NCBI GenBank assembly: GCA_009783065.1
Contig: WRHV01000016.1
Coordinates: 1-19,423 of the forward strand
Reading direction: 5' to 3'
Length of the DNA stretch: 19,423 bases
From: Betaproteobacteria bacterium
Lineage (GTDB): Bacteria; Pseudomonadota; Gammaproteobacteria; Burkholderiales; Burkholderiaceae
Under the pieces are notes generated by a model. It did no database searches. It was not told the DNA's origin and saw only the letters and a program-made list of their open reading frames with translations. How positions within the stretch are numbered: position 1 is the stretch's first letter; each line of letters starts with the position of its first letter. The position numbers and the translations under genes are program-made. This document shows, piece by piece, positions 8,672 to 16,074 of the stretch.

Positions 8672-9028
8672 ATGACCCCAACTATCATAACTAAAGGCGT
8701 GAAAGCCAGTGAATCATTACGGGCGTATATTATAGAGCGGCTCAGTTTCATGATGAAACGGGCACAAAACAGTATTCACGATATTACTGTTCGTCTGACT
8801 GACCTGAACGGCACAGATGGCAGTACGGATAAACGTTGCCTAATCCACGTCAAACTGCCCGGCATGCCGCCTATTGTTGTAACTGGACTTTCTGCAGATA
8901 TCACCAGCGCCATTGATATGGCTGCCGACCGCGTGTCGAAGGTGATCAACCGCGCTTTATCAAAGGCAAAATCCACTTCGCATATTACTATGCCACTCTA
9001 TATCAAGAAATCCTTTTTAGCCATATAA
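8672..9028 (+). CDS. Short HPF/RaiA-family ribosome hibernation factor
   Basis: This 118-residue protein has the beta-alpha-beta-beta-beta-alpha layout of the ribosome-associated HPF/YfiA (sigma-54 modulation) family. Visible segments are the first helix SESLRAYIIERLSFMMKR, the strands around ITVRLTDLNG and KRCLIHVKLPGMPPIVVTG, and the final helix DITSAIDMAADRVSKVINRAL. It lacks the long C-terminal dimerisation domain, so it is a short form, slightly longer than E. coli HPF and close to RaiA in length. Such proteins bind the decoding channel of the 30S subunit and promote inactive ribosomes during stress or stationary phase. A strong Shine-Dalgarno AGGAG at 8662-8666, five bases before the ATG, fixes the start. 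It stands alone, away from rpoN and ptsN where hpf often lies, and diverges from an NhaR-like regulator. I cannot tell HPF from RaiA by sequence alone. Confidence 0.85.
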   Translation: MTPTIITKGVKASESLRAYIIERLSFMMKRAQNSIHDITVRLTDLNGTDGSTDKRCLIHVKLPGMPPIVVTGLSADITSAIDMAADRVSKVINRALSKAKSTSHITMPLYIKKSFLAI

Positions 9029-9235
9029 AAAATAGTTTGTTTCCCTGTTCAATTTATTTATAAGCCTGCTCCACTTGATCGGATTCGTCGACAGTTCTGA
9101 ATAGCGCTTTGAACTAGCATGCAAAACAACCTTTGCCATGCTCTCAAATCAAAAAACTACTGTATGAAATGCGCCTTTCTGATCATCGTGGTGCTACGCA
9201 GCGCCATCATCGCGAACCGGCAAAACAAATAACCG

Positions 9236-10243
9236 TTAGAAAATTAACGTGCCAAACCACCATGCAATGGCAGCAATAAAAGCGGAAGCCGGAATAGTCA
9301 GGATCCAGGCCCAAATGATATTTCCTGCAATCCCCCATCGCACTGCCGACATTTTCCTAGATGAGCCAACGCCAATAATCGCACCTGTAATAGTGTGTGT
9401 GGTGGAAACAGGAACACCGAGAGCCGTTGCAATGAAAAGCGTCAACGCACCGCCTGTTTCAGCACAGAATCCGCCAACCGGCTTAAGCTTTGTAATTTTC
9501 TGTCCCATCGTTTTGACAATACGCCATCCCCCGAAAAGTGTCCCCAAACCGATTGCCGCATAACAACTGACGACAACCCAAAACGGCAGTTTTTCATTAA
9601 CCGATGTCGCACCTGCCGCAATCAGCAGCATCCAGATGATACCCATTGTTTTTTGCGCATCATTACCCCCATGTCCGAGGCTGTATAGCGATGCGGACAC
9701 CAGTTGCATGCGCCGGAACCATTTATCCACGTTACGTGGCTGTGAATTGACAAAAATCCATGACACCAGGAACATGATGAATGATCCCAACACAAAACCA
9801 AGCAGAGGAGAGATAAAGATAAATGCGATTATTTTTAAAAAACCCGATGCAATTAGTACTCCAGCTCCCGCTTTGGCAATGGCCGCACCGACAAGTCCGC
9901 CAATCAAGGCATGTGAGGAAGAGGATGGAATGCCGTAATACCAGGTAATCACATTCCATGCGATGGCGCCCACCAAAGCGCCAAAAACGACATAATGATC
10001 GATAATAGCCGGATTGACGGTCCCCTTGCCCACTGTTGCTGCTACTTGCAAATCAAAAACAAAAATAGCGATACAGTTGAAAAAAGCCGCCATGGCAACA
10101 GCCGTGTGCGGTTTGAGAACACCGGTAGAAACAACCGTTGCAATAGCATTGGCGGCATCATGAAAACCATTCATGAAATCAAAAACAAGCGCCAGGGCAA
10201 CAAGAAAAATCAGAATATAAATACTGAAGTGATAAGTTGGCAT
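9236..10243 (-). CDS. pit: PiT-family inorganic phosphate transporter
   Basis: This 335-residue polytopic membrane protein carries both halves of the PiT (PHO4) signature. The N-terminal one is FDFMNGFHDAANAIATVV at about residues 21-38 and the C-terminal one is SLGHGGNDAQKTMGII at about 188-203. About ten hydrophobic segments are visible, and IPSSSSHALIGGLVG (105-119) and VPVSTTHTITGAIIG are the paired re-entrant segments. It lacks the large central cytoplasmic insert of E. coli PitA (about 500 residues), making it the short type common in bacteria. PiT proteins import metal-phosphate complexes by proton or sodium symport. The upstream same-strand neighbour is a DUF47/PhoU-like protein, the usual regulatory partner of these transporters, 99 bases away. 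The ATG has no clear ribosome-binding site. The stop lies 207 bases from the end of the convergent hpf gene, in a spacer where I see no convincing terminator. Confidence 0.95.
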   Translation of the reverse strand: MPTYHFSIYILIFLVALALVFDFMNGFHDAANAIATVVSTGVLKPHTAVAMAAFFNCIAIFVFDLQVAATVGKGTVNPAIIDHYVVFGALVGAIAWNVITWYYGIPSSSSHALIGGLVGAAIAKAGAGVLIASGFLKIIAFIFISPLLGFVLGSFIMFLVSWIFVNSQPRNVDKWFRRMQLVSASLYSLGHGGNDAQKTMGIIWMLLIAAGATSVNEKLPFWVVVSCYAAIGLGTLFGGWRIVKTMGQKITKLKPVGGFCAETGGALTLFIATALGVPVSTTHTITGAIIGVGSSRKMSAVRWGIAGNIIWAWILTIPASAFIAAIAWWFGTLIF

Positions 10244-10323
10244 GCGGTTCAGTCAGTCAAAAAATGGATTTGCAAGAGCTGGCCTGATAAAGACAATCCT
10301 GGCAGCATTTAAAATGCGCATCA

Positions 10324-10343
10324 AGCATCGTTGTTTCGATGCT
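10324..10343 (-). promoter_or_regulatory. Stem-loop at the DUF47 stop codon, in the DUF47-pit spacer
   Basis: AGCATCG and CGATGCT form a perfect 7-bp stem with a six-base loop. On the minus strand the stem begins exactly at the last base of the DUF47 stop codon. No U run follows, so it is not a standard intrinsic terminator. It could stabilise or process the mRNA between the two genes. Another small palindrome (GCATTTAAAATGC on the plus strand) lies just downstream on the transcript. Confidence 0.45.
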
Positions 10344-10969
10344 CACGCATTTTCCACAACGATGCCTTCAATGATGTTGGCAACATCCTCGCATAGGTCC
10401 GTCACGTTTTCGAGAAATTCATACATGGCTTTTAGCTTGATCAGGTTTCGGACATCAGGCTCATCCCTGAATAATTTTGACAAGGCGGCATGCATAACAT
10501 GATCCGCATCAGACTCAAGACGATCTACTTCTTCACATATCTCCATGATCTGGCGGGAATTATTCATGTTATGCAGCAAAGATACGGCTTCTTCGACCTT
10601 CTCAGTACAAGCCAGACAAAGTTCTGCCAGGCGTTGCGCTTCAGGCGTAACCGTCTGGATATCATATAAAGACACTGTCTGCGCCGCATCTTCCATCATA
10701 TCCAAAATGTCATCCATCTTGGTAATCAGCCGGTGAATATCCTCACGGTCAAGCGGCGTAATAAATGTCTTGTGCAATACCCCGACTGTCATGTAAGTGA
10801 CTTTGTCTGCTTGTTTCTCAATACTTTCTATGGCATGTAAACGCCTTTCAAGATTATCAAAATGCGTCATCAGTGCCACAAGCTCACGCGCTCCTTTCAC
10901 ACACAATTCAGCATGCTGTTTAAACAGATCAAAAAATTTGCCATCCGTTGGCATTAAGCGTCCAAACAT
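10343..10969 (-). CDS. DUF47 (PhoU-like, YkaA-type) phosphate transport accessory protein
   Basis: This 208-residue soluble, almost entirely helical protein belongs to the DUF47/PhoU_div family. Recognisable segments are the N-terminal MFGRLMPTDGKFFDLFKQHA, the repeated acidic helix motifs (ESIEKQADKVTYMTV near 48-62 and EEVDRLESDADHVMHAAL near 147-164) and the end YEFLENVTDLCEDVANIIEG. The E-x-x-x-D/E-x-x-x-D pattern occurring twice is the PhoU-like metal-binding layout. Members are nearly always encoded beside PiT transporters and are thought to modulate them. Here pit follows 99 bases downstream on the same strand. dnaB ends 45 bases upstream with no visible terminator, so part of the transcription may come from the dnaB side. 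Role in phosphate uptake is inferred from family and neighbour, not from catalytic residues. Confidence 0.9.
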   Translation of the reverse strand: MFGRLMPTDGKFFDLFKQHAELCVKGARELVALMTHFDNLERRLHAIESIEKQADKVTYMTVGVLHKTFITPLDREDIHRLITKMDDILDMMEDAAQTVSLYDIQTVTPEAQRLAELCLACTEKVEEAVSLLHNMNNSRQIMEICEEVDRLESDADHVMHAALSKLFRDEPDVRNLIKLKAMYEFLENVTDLCEDVANIIEGIVVENA

Positions 10970-11014
10970 AAATTTCTTTCATTTTTAGTTAATTTCATCA
11001 ATTCCATAACCCAT

Positions 11015-12397
11015 CTAATGATCATACATCCCCTGTGAGCCGGAATAATTGTCGAACTTCGTATGTTGCCCGCTAAAAGTCAGCCGGACTTCGCCAATCG
11101 GCCCATTTCGCTGCTTGGCAATAATAATTTCGGCTGTTCCCCTGTCAGGTGAATCCGGGTTATATACCTCATCCCGATAAATAAATAAAATTAAATCAGC
11201 ATCTTGCTCAATCGAACCGGATTCACGCAGATCAGACATTTGAGGGCGTTTGTTAGGACGCTGCTCAACAGAACGATTGAGCTGGGAGAGGGCAATTACT
11301 GGACAAGCGAGTTCCTTGGCCAGTGCTTTTAATCCGCGTGACATTTCACCAATTTCAGTAGAACGATTCTCGCCAGCTGCATTCGGCGACATCAGTTGCA
11401 GATAGTCCACAATGATCAGGCCCAGCTTGCCGCACTGCCGCGCAAGACGACGTGCATTGGAACGAAGCGCATCACTGGATAGCGCAGGCGTTTCATCAAT
11501 ATATAATTGCGCATCATTCATTTTTTGAATGGCATAAGTCAGGCGAGGCCAGTCATCTTCCGCCAGTTGTCCTGTCCGCAATTTATGCTGATCGAGCCTG
11601 CCGACAGATCCGATCATGCGCATAGCCAACTGTGTTCCACTCATCTCCATGGAAAAGATTGCCACCGGCAAACCGCTTTCAATCGCAACGTGCTCACCGA
11701 TATTGACGGAAAAGGCTGTCTTGCCCATAGAAGGGCGCCCGGCCACAATAATCAGATCACCTGGCTGCAAACCAGATGTTTTTCGATCCAGATCGATAAA
11801 TCCTGTCGGCACACCCGTAACATCATTCTTATTCTCACGGTTATAAAGCTCATCCACCCGCTCGACAACCTGGGCAAGCAGAGGCCGGATTTCATGAAAT
11901 CCCTGTGTCCCACGTGAACCATCCTCGGAAATCGCAAAAATTCTGGCTTCGGCCTCATCCAGTATTTTTTTAACTTCTTTTCCTTTCGGATTAAGAGCAG
12001 AACCCGAAATTTCATCTGAAACTGTAATGAGCTTTCGTAAGACACTACGATCCCGTACAATTTGCGCATAATGACGGATGTTAGCAGCAGATGGCGTATT
12101 TTGTGCTAGAGCATTCAGATAAGACAAACCGCCAATCTCTTCAGCCTTGCCAATGCCGGAAAGCGATTCATAAACCGTAATAACGTCAGCCGGTCTGGAC
12201 GCTGTAATCAGTTTGACAATATGCTGGAAAACAAGACGGTGGTCAAAACGATAAAAATCATCCTGACTGAGCAAATCGGTAATTCGATCCCACGCGGCAT
12301 TATCGAGAAGCAGTCCTCCCAGCACCGATTGCTCTGCCTCAATGGAGTGAGGCGGTATGCGCAGAGATTCCAGTTGAGGATCAATTGATACATTCAT
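11015..12397 (-). CDS. dnaB: Replicative DNA helicase DnaB
   Basis: The protein is 460 residues from the ATG at 12397. The N-terminal helical domain begins with LRIPPHSIEAEQSVLGGLLL, the conserved DnaB opening. The RecA-like domain contains Walker A GRPSMGKTAF (about 220-229), Walker B LIIVDYLQLM (about 326-335), and the late motif DLRESGSIEQDADLILFIYR with its arginine and glutamine. No intein or insertion interrupts it. DnaB is the hexameric helicase loaded at oriC that unwinds the fork. In-frame ATGs also exist at 12427 and 12406. I choose 12397 because it gives the N-terminus expected for relatives, although AAGAG lies at a fair distance for 12406. A TATAAT at 12405-12410 would exclude the two upstream starts if it is a true -10 box. 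The gene sits between an ion antiporter and phosphate genes on the same strand. Confidence 0.97.
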   Translation of the reverse strand: MNVSIDPQLESLRIPPHSIEAEQSVLGGLLLDNAAWDRITDLLSQDDFYRFDHRLVFQHIVKLITASRPADVITVYESLSGIGKAEEIGGLSYLNALAQNTPSAANIRHYAQIVRDRSVLRKLITVSDEISGSALNPKGKEVKKILDEAEARIFAISEDGSRGTQGFHEIRPLLAQVVERVDELYNRENKNDVTGVPTGFIDLDRKTSGLQPGDLIIVAGRPSMGKTAFSVNIGEHVAIESGLPVAIFSMEMSGTQLAMRMIGSVGRLDQHKLRTGQLAEDDWPRLTYAIQKMNDAQLYIDETPALSSDALRSNARRLARQCGKLGLIIVDYLQLMSPNAAGENRSTEIGEMSRGLKALAKELACPVIALSQLNRSVEQRPNKRPQMSDLRESGSIEQDADLILFIYRDEVYNPDSPDRGTAEIIIAKQRNGPIGEVRLTFSGQHTKFDNYSGSQGMYDH

Positions 12398-12404
12398 GGC
12401 TCGC

Positions 12405-12410
12405 ATTATA
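12405..12410 (-). promoter_or_regulatory. Candidate -10 box for dnaB
   Basis: On the minus strand a perfect TATAAT ends eight bases before the preferred dnaB ATG at 12397. A transcript starting about seven bases downstream would have almost no leader. The -35 region (TTCCTT with an 18-base spacer) is a poor match, so this may be chance. If it is real, the two upstream in-frame ATGs cannot be used from this promoter. Confidence 0.25.
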
Positions 12411-12516
12411 CTCTTTTGAAACTGCATGAAGGAAGTCTAATTTATATTGAAACGGTATGCGACTTTTTTACATCTCCAGATAGAAACCAATAGACTGCCG
12501 TGCTCTGTTTTTAAAA

Positions 12517-13779
12517 TCACAGAAAAAAGAAACAAAGCGCGGCAATGATTGTGGGAGGCAACGCGAAGAGAAACATCATCATGAAATTGATTGATTCCTC
12601 TTCAAAAGAACTTTTCAAAATGGAAAAACCGGCTGGATTAGGCGCATTAGCAATGATGGTGAGTCCACCTCCTGTTACGGCACCGGAAACAAGCGCATAT
12701 TTACTGGCATCAGACAACCCTTCCACTAGAGAACCCAGATAGGTTAATGCCGCATTATCCGTAATGGCAGTCAACAGCGTTGAACCAATAAACAACATGA
12801 CGGAATCCATGCCGGCCAGAACAGGCTGTAACCACCATTTTTGCATCCCCCCTAACACGACAATCCCCGCAAGAAAAAAAGCAACCAGTAACCCTTCACG
12901 AAGCATCAGGGGACTCTGGTAACGACTGTATGCCTGCGTATACCCTAAAAAGAAGAGGAAGAGTCCCAGGAATACAGCTGGATGATGGCTGAAAAGAACC
13001 GCCCCCACCAGAAACAGCAGATGAATGACCATCACCAGTGACGGCACAGCGCCAATCTCGAAGTCATCTTCAAGATCATCAAGACGAAGCAGAACCCGCC
13101 TGAATATCCAGGTAGCGGTAACCGCATTGATAAACACAGCCAGTGCAGCCTTCCAGCCAAACATGCTCAGCATGAAGCCTGTACCCCATCCCCAGGTTTC
13201 GGCAACCATGAGAACCGGCGGTGCTGCATAATGCGTCAAAACACCGCCAATGGACACATTGACCAGTAAAACGGCAAAGGTCAGATACTTCATCGATTCG
13301 GGGATGCGACGGGAGAAATAGCGGTCGCGTAATAGAATAGCCGCCAGCGTCATGGCAGCAGGTTCCGTGATGAAAGATCCTAAAAGCGGCACAACAGCCA
13401 GCAGCAGAAAATAGTAACTGATATTTTTGGGTAATGGGATCAGGCGATCCAAGATATTGATCAATAAACGCGCCGCCTGCAATATAGGGCGGGTACCCGC
13501 TATAACAAGAATGACAAAAACAAACAATGGCTCGGTAAAATTTTGCGAATTCAGGTAATGAACTGCTGTGTCTGAACCCTTTGCCGCCGCTAGAAAACCG
13601 AGCAGGATGAAAGCCCAAAAACCAAAAACCACTTCGACTTCACCCAGCAAATGCCACAATCCGGCATGCCGCGTTTCTCTATGTGCCAGGCGAATGAAAA
13701 ACTTAGTTGAAAAAGTATGCAGTACCGCAAAAAGAAAAATAACGGTACCGGCATACTCGATCCATTGAGGCTGAGTCAT
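12517..13779 (-). CDS. Putative Na+/H+ antiporter (PF07399-like, ion-transporter superfamily)
   Basis: This 420-residue integral membrane protein has about eleven to twelve hydrophobic segments. It shows an internal two-fold repeat. The first half has GSFITEPAAMTLAAILL (134-150) followed by GGVLTHYAAPPVLMVAETWG (178-197). The second has TLLTAITDNAALTYLG (334-349) followed by GGGLTIIANAPNPAGFSILK (370-389). Such paired re-entrant hairpins with acidic/Asn and NxPNP motifs are typical of the ion-transporter superfamily that includes NhaD and ArsB. I assign it by recognition to the putative Na+/H+ antiporter family PF07399, whose transport activity is not well established. A short polar loop with many acidic residues (about 232-243) separates the halves. 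It is the first gene of the minus-strand run that continues to dnaB, 119 bases away, and it diverges from thiL. The ATG lacks a clear ribosome-binding site. Substrate is uncertain. Confidence 0.8.
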   Translation of the reverse strand: MTQPQWIEYAGTVIFLFAVLHTFSTKFFIRLAHRETRHAGLWHLLGEVEVVFGFWAFILLGFLAAAKGSDTAVHYLNSQNFTEPLFVFVILVIAGTRPILQAARLLINILDRLIPLPKNISYYFLLLAVVPLLGSFITEPAAMTLAAILLRDRYFSRRIPESMKYLTFAVLLVNVSIGGVLTHYAAPPVLMVAETWGWGTGFMLSMFGWKAALAVFINAVTATWIFRRVLLRLDDLEDDFEIGAVPSLVMVIHLLFLVGAVLFSHHPAVFLGLFLFFLGYTQAYSRYQSPLMLREGLLVAFFLAGIVVLGGMQKWWLQPVLAGMDSVMLFIGSTLLTAITDNAALTYLGSLVEGLSDASKYALVSGAVTGGGLTIIANAPNPAGFSILKSSFEEESINFMMMFLFALPPTIIAALCFFFL

Positions 13780-13872
13780 AGGTCGGAAAATCTTGATTAA
13801 GCACCCGTTACCGATACGCTAAGGCGCTATATTAATAAGGCAAAAGGAGAATGATCCACTCTCTTTAAAACC

Positions 13873-13904
13873 GTTTACAGTATCAAATCATAAATATTGT
13901 AAAC
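13873..13904. repeat. Long inverted repeat in the antiporter/thiL divergent spacer
   Basis: GTTTACAGTAT (13873-13883) and ATATTGTAAAC (13894-13904) form an 11-bp stem with one G-T wobble and a 10-base centre. The outer seven pairs, GTTTACA/TGTAAAC, are perfect. It lies in the middle of the 237-base spacer between the antiporter and thiL start codons, 112 bases before the thiL ATG. It could be an operator for either gene or an RNA hairpin in a thiL leader. No U run follows it on either strand. Confidence 0.55.
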
Positions 13905-14016
13905 TGGATTATCCTTAGATAGACAAAATTGATTCTTACGGCAGACGACATTACACTGTTTTTTTATCGTTAAACCTACCCGGAATTGAATAATATAAAT
14001 CCTTTTGAGACATGAC

Positions 14017-14976
14017 ATGCCCTCAGAATTCGATCTCATTACGCGTTTTTTTGCTCGTCCCACGTCTTTAGCCAATCTGGGCATTGGTGACGACTGTGCT
14101 TTGTTAACACCCGGTGCTGGTATGCAAATGGCTATTTCATGCGATATGCTGGTATCAGGCACTCATTTTTTTGCCGATACTGATCCGCAGCAGCTCGGAC
14201 ATAAGTCACTGGCAGTGAATCTGTCCGACCTGGCGGCCATGGGAGCCAAACCAGTTGCTTTTACATTGGCCTTGTCTTTACCATCATCCGATGAAAAATG
14301 GCTGCAATCTTTCTCAGAAGGTTTGTTTGCGCTGGCAGATAAACACCATTGTGAATTAATTGGCGGAGATACAACACGCGGCCCTTTAAATATTTGTATT
14401 ACGGTATTTGGAGAAGTCCCTGTTAATGATGCGATGCAAAGAAATCATGCCAAAGCCGGTGATGATATCTGGGTTTCCGGGACACTGGGCGATGCGCGGG
14501 CAGCATTAGCTTTCCTAAAAGGTGAGGCTTCTTTAGATCCCAATATGGTCAAACCCGCATTAACCCGCCTGCAAATGCCCCAACCCCGTGTGGAACTGGG
14601 CATGGCAATACGCAAGCTGGCGCATGCGGCAATCGATCTGTCAGATGGCCTGATCGGAGATCTATCTCACATTCTAAACCGTTCCCAGGTCGGGGCAACG
14701 CTGAACATTGATGCATTACCTTATGGGCAAATTCTTCAGAATCAGACTCGTGATTTTCAATTACAATGTATACTCGCTGGCGGGGATGATTATGAATTAT
14801 GCTTTACCGCTCCCTCTTCCAGCCGTAACCACATCCTGGATGTTGCCCGCCAGACAGAAACAGCCGTAACACTTATTGGCGCGATTGAAAAAACACCCGG
14901 ATTGCGGCTGGTCAACGCAAAAGGCGAAGCACAAGCCTTTTCAGGAAAATCATTTGACCATTTCGCAAACAAATGA
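14017..14976 (+). CDS. thiL: Thiamine-monophosphate kinase ThiL
   Basis: The protein is 319 residues from the ATG at 14017. GAG lies seven bases upstream, and the resulting MPSEFDLITRFFA matches the usual ThiL opening; an in-frame TTG at 14005 is less likely. The N-terminal PurM-like ATP-binding domain shows GIGDDCALL (about 23-31), CDMLVSGTHF, KSLAVNLSDLAAMGAKP (about 64-80) and ELIGGDTTRGP (about 113-123). The C-terminal domain shows AAIDLSDGLIGDLSHIL (about 204-220) and LAGGDDYELCF. The aspartates in these motifs bind Mg-ATP. ThiL phosphorylates thiamine monophosphate to thiamine diphosphate in the cytoplasm. It is first in a plus-strand operon with pgpA (four-base ATGA overlap) and pncC. 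I see no thiamine-diphosphate riboswitch in the 237-base upstream spacer. Confidence 0.97.
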   Translation: MPSEFDLITRFFARPTSLANLGIGDDCALLTPGAGMQMAISCDMLVSGTHFFADTDPQQLGHKSLAVNLSDLAAMGAKPVAFTLALSLPSSDEKWLQSFSEGLFALADKHHCELIGGDTTRGPLNICITVFGEVPVNDAMQRNHAKAGDDIWVSGTLGDARAALAFLKGEASLDPNMVKPALTRLQMPQPRVELGMAIRKLAHAAIDLSDGLIGDLSHILNRSQVGATLNIDALPYGQILQNQTRDFQLQCILAGGDDYELCFTAPSSSRNHILDVARQTETAVTLIGAIEKTPGLRLVNAKGEAQAFSGKSFDHFANK

Positions 14977-15521
14977 ACACTGCACAAAACCCGTCAGCTA
15001 AAATCAAACCTGACCTCCGCTTTCTTTTCTCACACCCGGCCCATTTCATTTCGTTGGGCTTTGGCAGCGGCCTTTCTCCCATCATGCCTGGCACGGCAGG
15101 CACCCTGTTGGGTTGGTTTCTTTTTTACATACTGACAGCGGTCTGGCCATCCTACTTCACCCAACTGACTTGGAGTATTATTGTTATTTTGGGATTCATT
15201 CTGGGTGTGTGGACCAGCACCAAAAGTGAAAATGCGTTAAACAGTCCGGACGACGGAAGTATCGTATGGGATGAAGTGATTGGAATATGGCTTGTCTTGC
15301 TGGTACTCATGCCAACAACACTCATTACGGCGTGTTGGGCTTTCTTTCTTTTCCGGCTTTTTGATATGACGAAACCGCCTCCGATCCGCCAAATTGATGC
15401 CCGCCTCAAGGGCGGATTGGGTGTTATGCTGGATGATATACTCGCAGCGGGTTATGCCTTGATCGCCTATGCGCTTATTGTTTTTGTTTCCGGACATTTC
15501 GGCTTGACTTGGCTAACCTGA
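14973..15521 (+). CDS. pgpA: Phosphatidylglycerophosphatase A (PgpA)
   Basis: This 182-residue membrane protein shows the PgpA signature GFGSGLSPIMPGTAGTLLG at about 29-47, and the acidic active-site segment SIVWDEVIGIW near 96-106. RLFDMTKPPPIRQIDARLKG follows on the cytoplasmic side, then GVMLDDILAAGYAL and a final hydrophobic segment. It dephosphorylates phosphatidylglycerophosphate to phosphatidylglycerol in the inner membrane. The ATG overlaps the thiL stop as ATGA, so translation is probably coupled. thiL-pgpA adjacency is widespread in proteobacteria although the pathways are unrelated. Length and all motifs are normal. Confidence 0.96.
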   Translation: MNTAQNPSAKIKPDLRFLFSHPAHFISLGFGSGLSPIMPGTAGTLLGWFLFYILTAVWPSYFTQLTWSIIVILGFILGVWTSTKSENALNSPDDGSIVWDEVIGIWLVLLVLMPTTLITACWAFFLFRLFDMTKPPPIRQIDARLKGGLGVMLDDILAAGYALIAYALIVFVSGHFGLTWLT

Positions 15522-15522
15522 T

Positions 15523-16011
15523 ATGTCAACTGAAACCTTCCAACTGGCTGCCGAGCTAGGCGCAGAACTGCGAAAAAGAAATCAGTGGCTTGTTACCGCC
15601 GAATCCTGTACGGGCGGTGGCATTGCACATGCCATAACCGATATACCCGGTTCATCACAGTGGTTTGACTGTGGATTCGTAACGTATTCAAACGCTTCAA
15701 AATCAAAAATGCTGAATGTGCCGGAATCACTTATCCATCAGCATGGCGCCGTTAGCGGTGAAATTGCAGCCGCTATGGCCAAAGGTGCACTGGCAGTAAC
15801 AAATGGTACCATCGCCATTGCGGCAACAGGCATTGCCGGCCCGGACGGCGGCACTGCAACAAAACCGGTAGGAACGGTCTGGTTTGGACTGGCCGGAAAT
15901 AATCGGGTCTACACTGAACAACAATTTTTTTCCGGTAATCGGCAAGCTGTGCGCAACCAGAGTGTCAGGCATGCGTTAATCATCCTGCTTCAGTTTTTGC
16001 GGTCTGCCTAG
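15523..16011 (+). CDS. pncC: Nicotinamide-nucleotide amidohydrolase PncC (CinA C-terminal domain family)
   Basis: This 162-residue protein is a stand-alone CinA C-terminal domain. Diagnostic motifs are TAESCTGGGIAHAIT (about 25-39), VTYSNASKSKMLNVP (about 53-67), HGAVSGEIAAAMAKGAL and AATGIAGPDGGTATKPVGTVW. The serine in AESCTGG and the TGIAGPDGG loop form the amidase site. PncC deamidates NMN to nicotinate mononucleotide, recycling the pyridine nucleotide formed by DNA ligase and other NAD-consuming enzymes. It has no N-terminal COG1058 domain, like the E. coli PncC/YgaD form. The ATG follows the pgpA stop after one base. It is the last gene of thiL-pgpA-pncC and converges on sucD, whose terminator lies in the 63-base spacer. 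Confidence 0.95.
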   Translation: MSTETFQLAAELGAELRKRNQWLVTAESCTGGGIAHAITDIPGSSQWFDCGFVTYSNASKSKMLNVPESLIHQHGAVSGEIAAAMAKGALAVTNGTIAIAATGIAGPDGGTATKPVGTVWFGLAGNNRVYTEQQFFSGNRQAVRNQSVRHALIILLQFLRSA

Positions 16012-16024
16012 CTGAAAAAGATAT

Positions 16025-16060
16025 AAAAAAATCCCTGGTCTGTCCACAGACCAGGGATTT
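16025..16060 (-). terminator. Intrinsic terminator of sucCD
   Basis: AAATCCCTGGTCTG (16029-16042) pairs perfectly with CAGACCAGGGATTT (16047-16060) around a four-base loop, giving a 14-bp stem. On the minus strand it ends in a run of seven T residues, so it is a strong Rho-independent terminator 14 bases after the sucD stop. On the plus strand only three T residues follow, so stopping of pncC transcription would be weaker. Confidence 0.9.
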
Positions 16061-16074
16061 AAAACAACAACGAT

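Noticed and set aside
9188..9207. Possible terminator hairpin GTGGTGC/GCGCCAT between convergent hpf and pit
   Set aside because: The 7-bp stem needs two G-U pairs on the plus strand and becomes mismatched on the minus strand, and no U run follows on either side.
13851..13868. Five-codon open frame (MIHSL) after AGGAGA, just before the 13873-13904 inverted repeat, suggesting a leader peptide and attenuator
   Set aside because: The Shine-Dalgarno sequence is only one base from the ATG, the peptide has no run of a regulatory amino acid, and the repeat has no U tract. It is probably chance.
13873..13904. BirA-type biotin operator
   Set aside because: The known operator reads TTGTAAAC then GTTTACAA; here the half-sites are in the reverse order and no biotin gene is nearby.
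13780..14016. Thiamine-diphosphate riboswitch upstream of thiL
   Set aside because: I could not find the conserved CUGAGA and pyrophosphate-helix motifs in the spacer.
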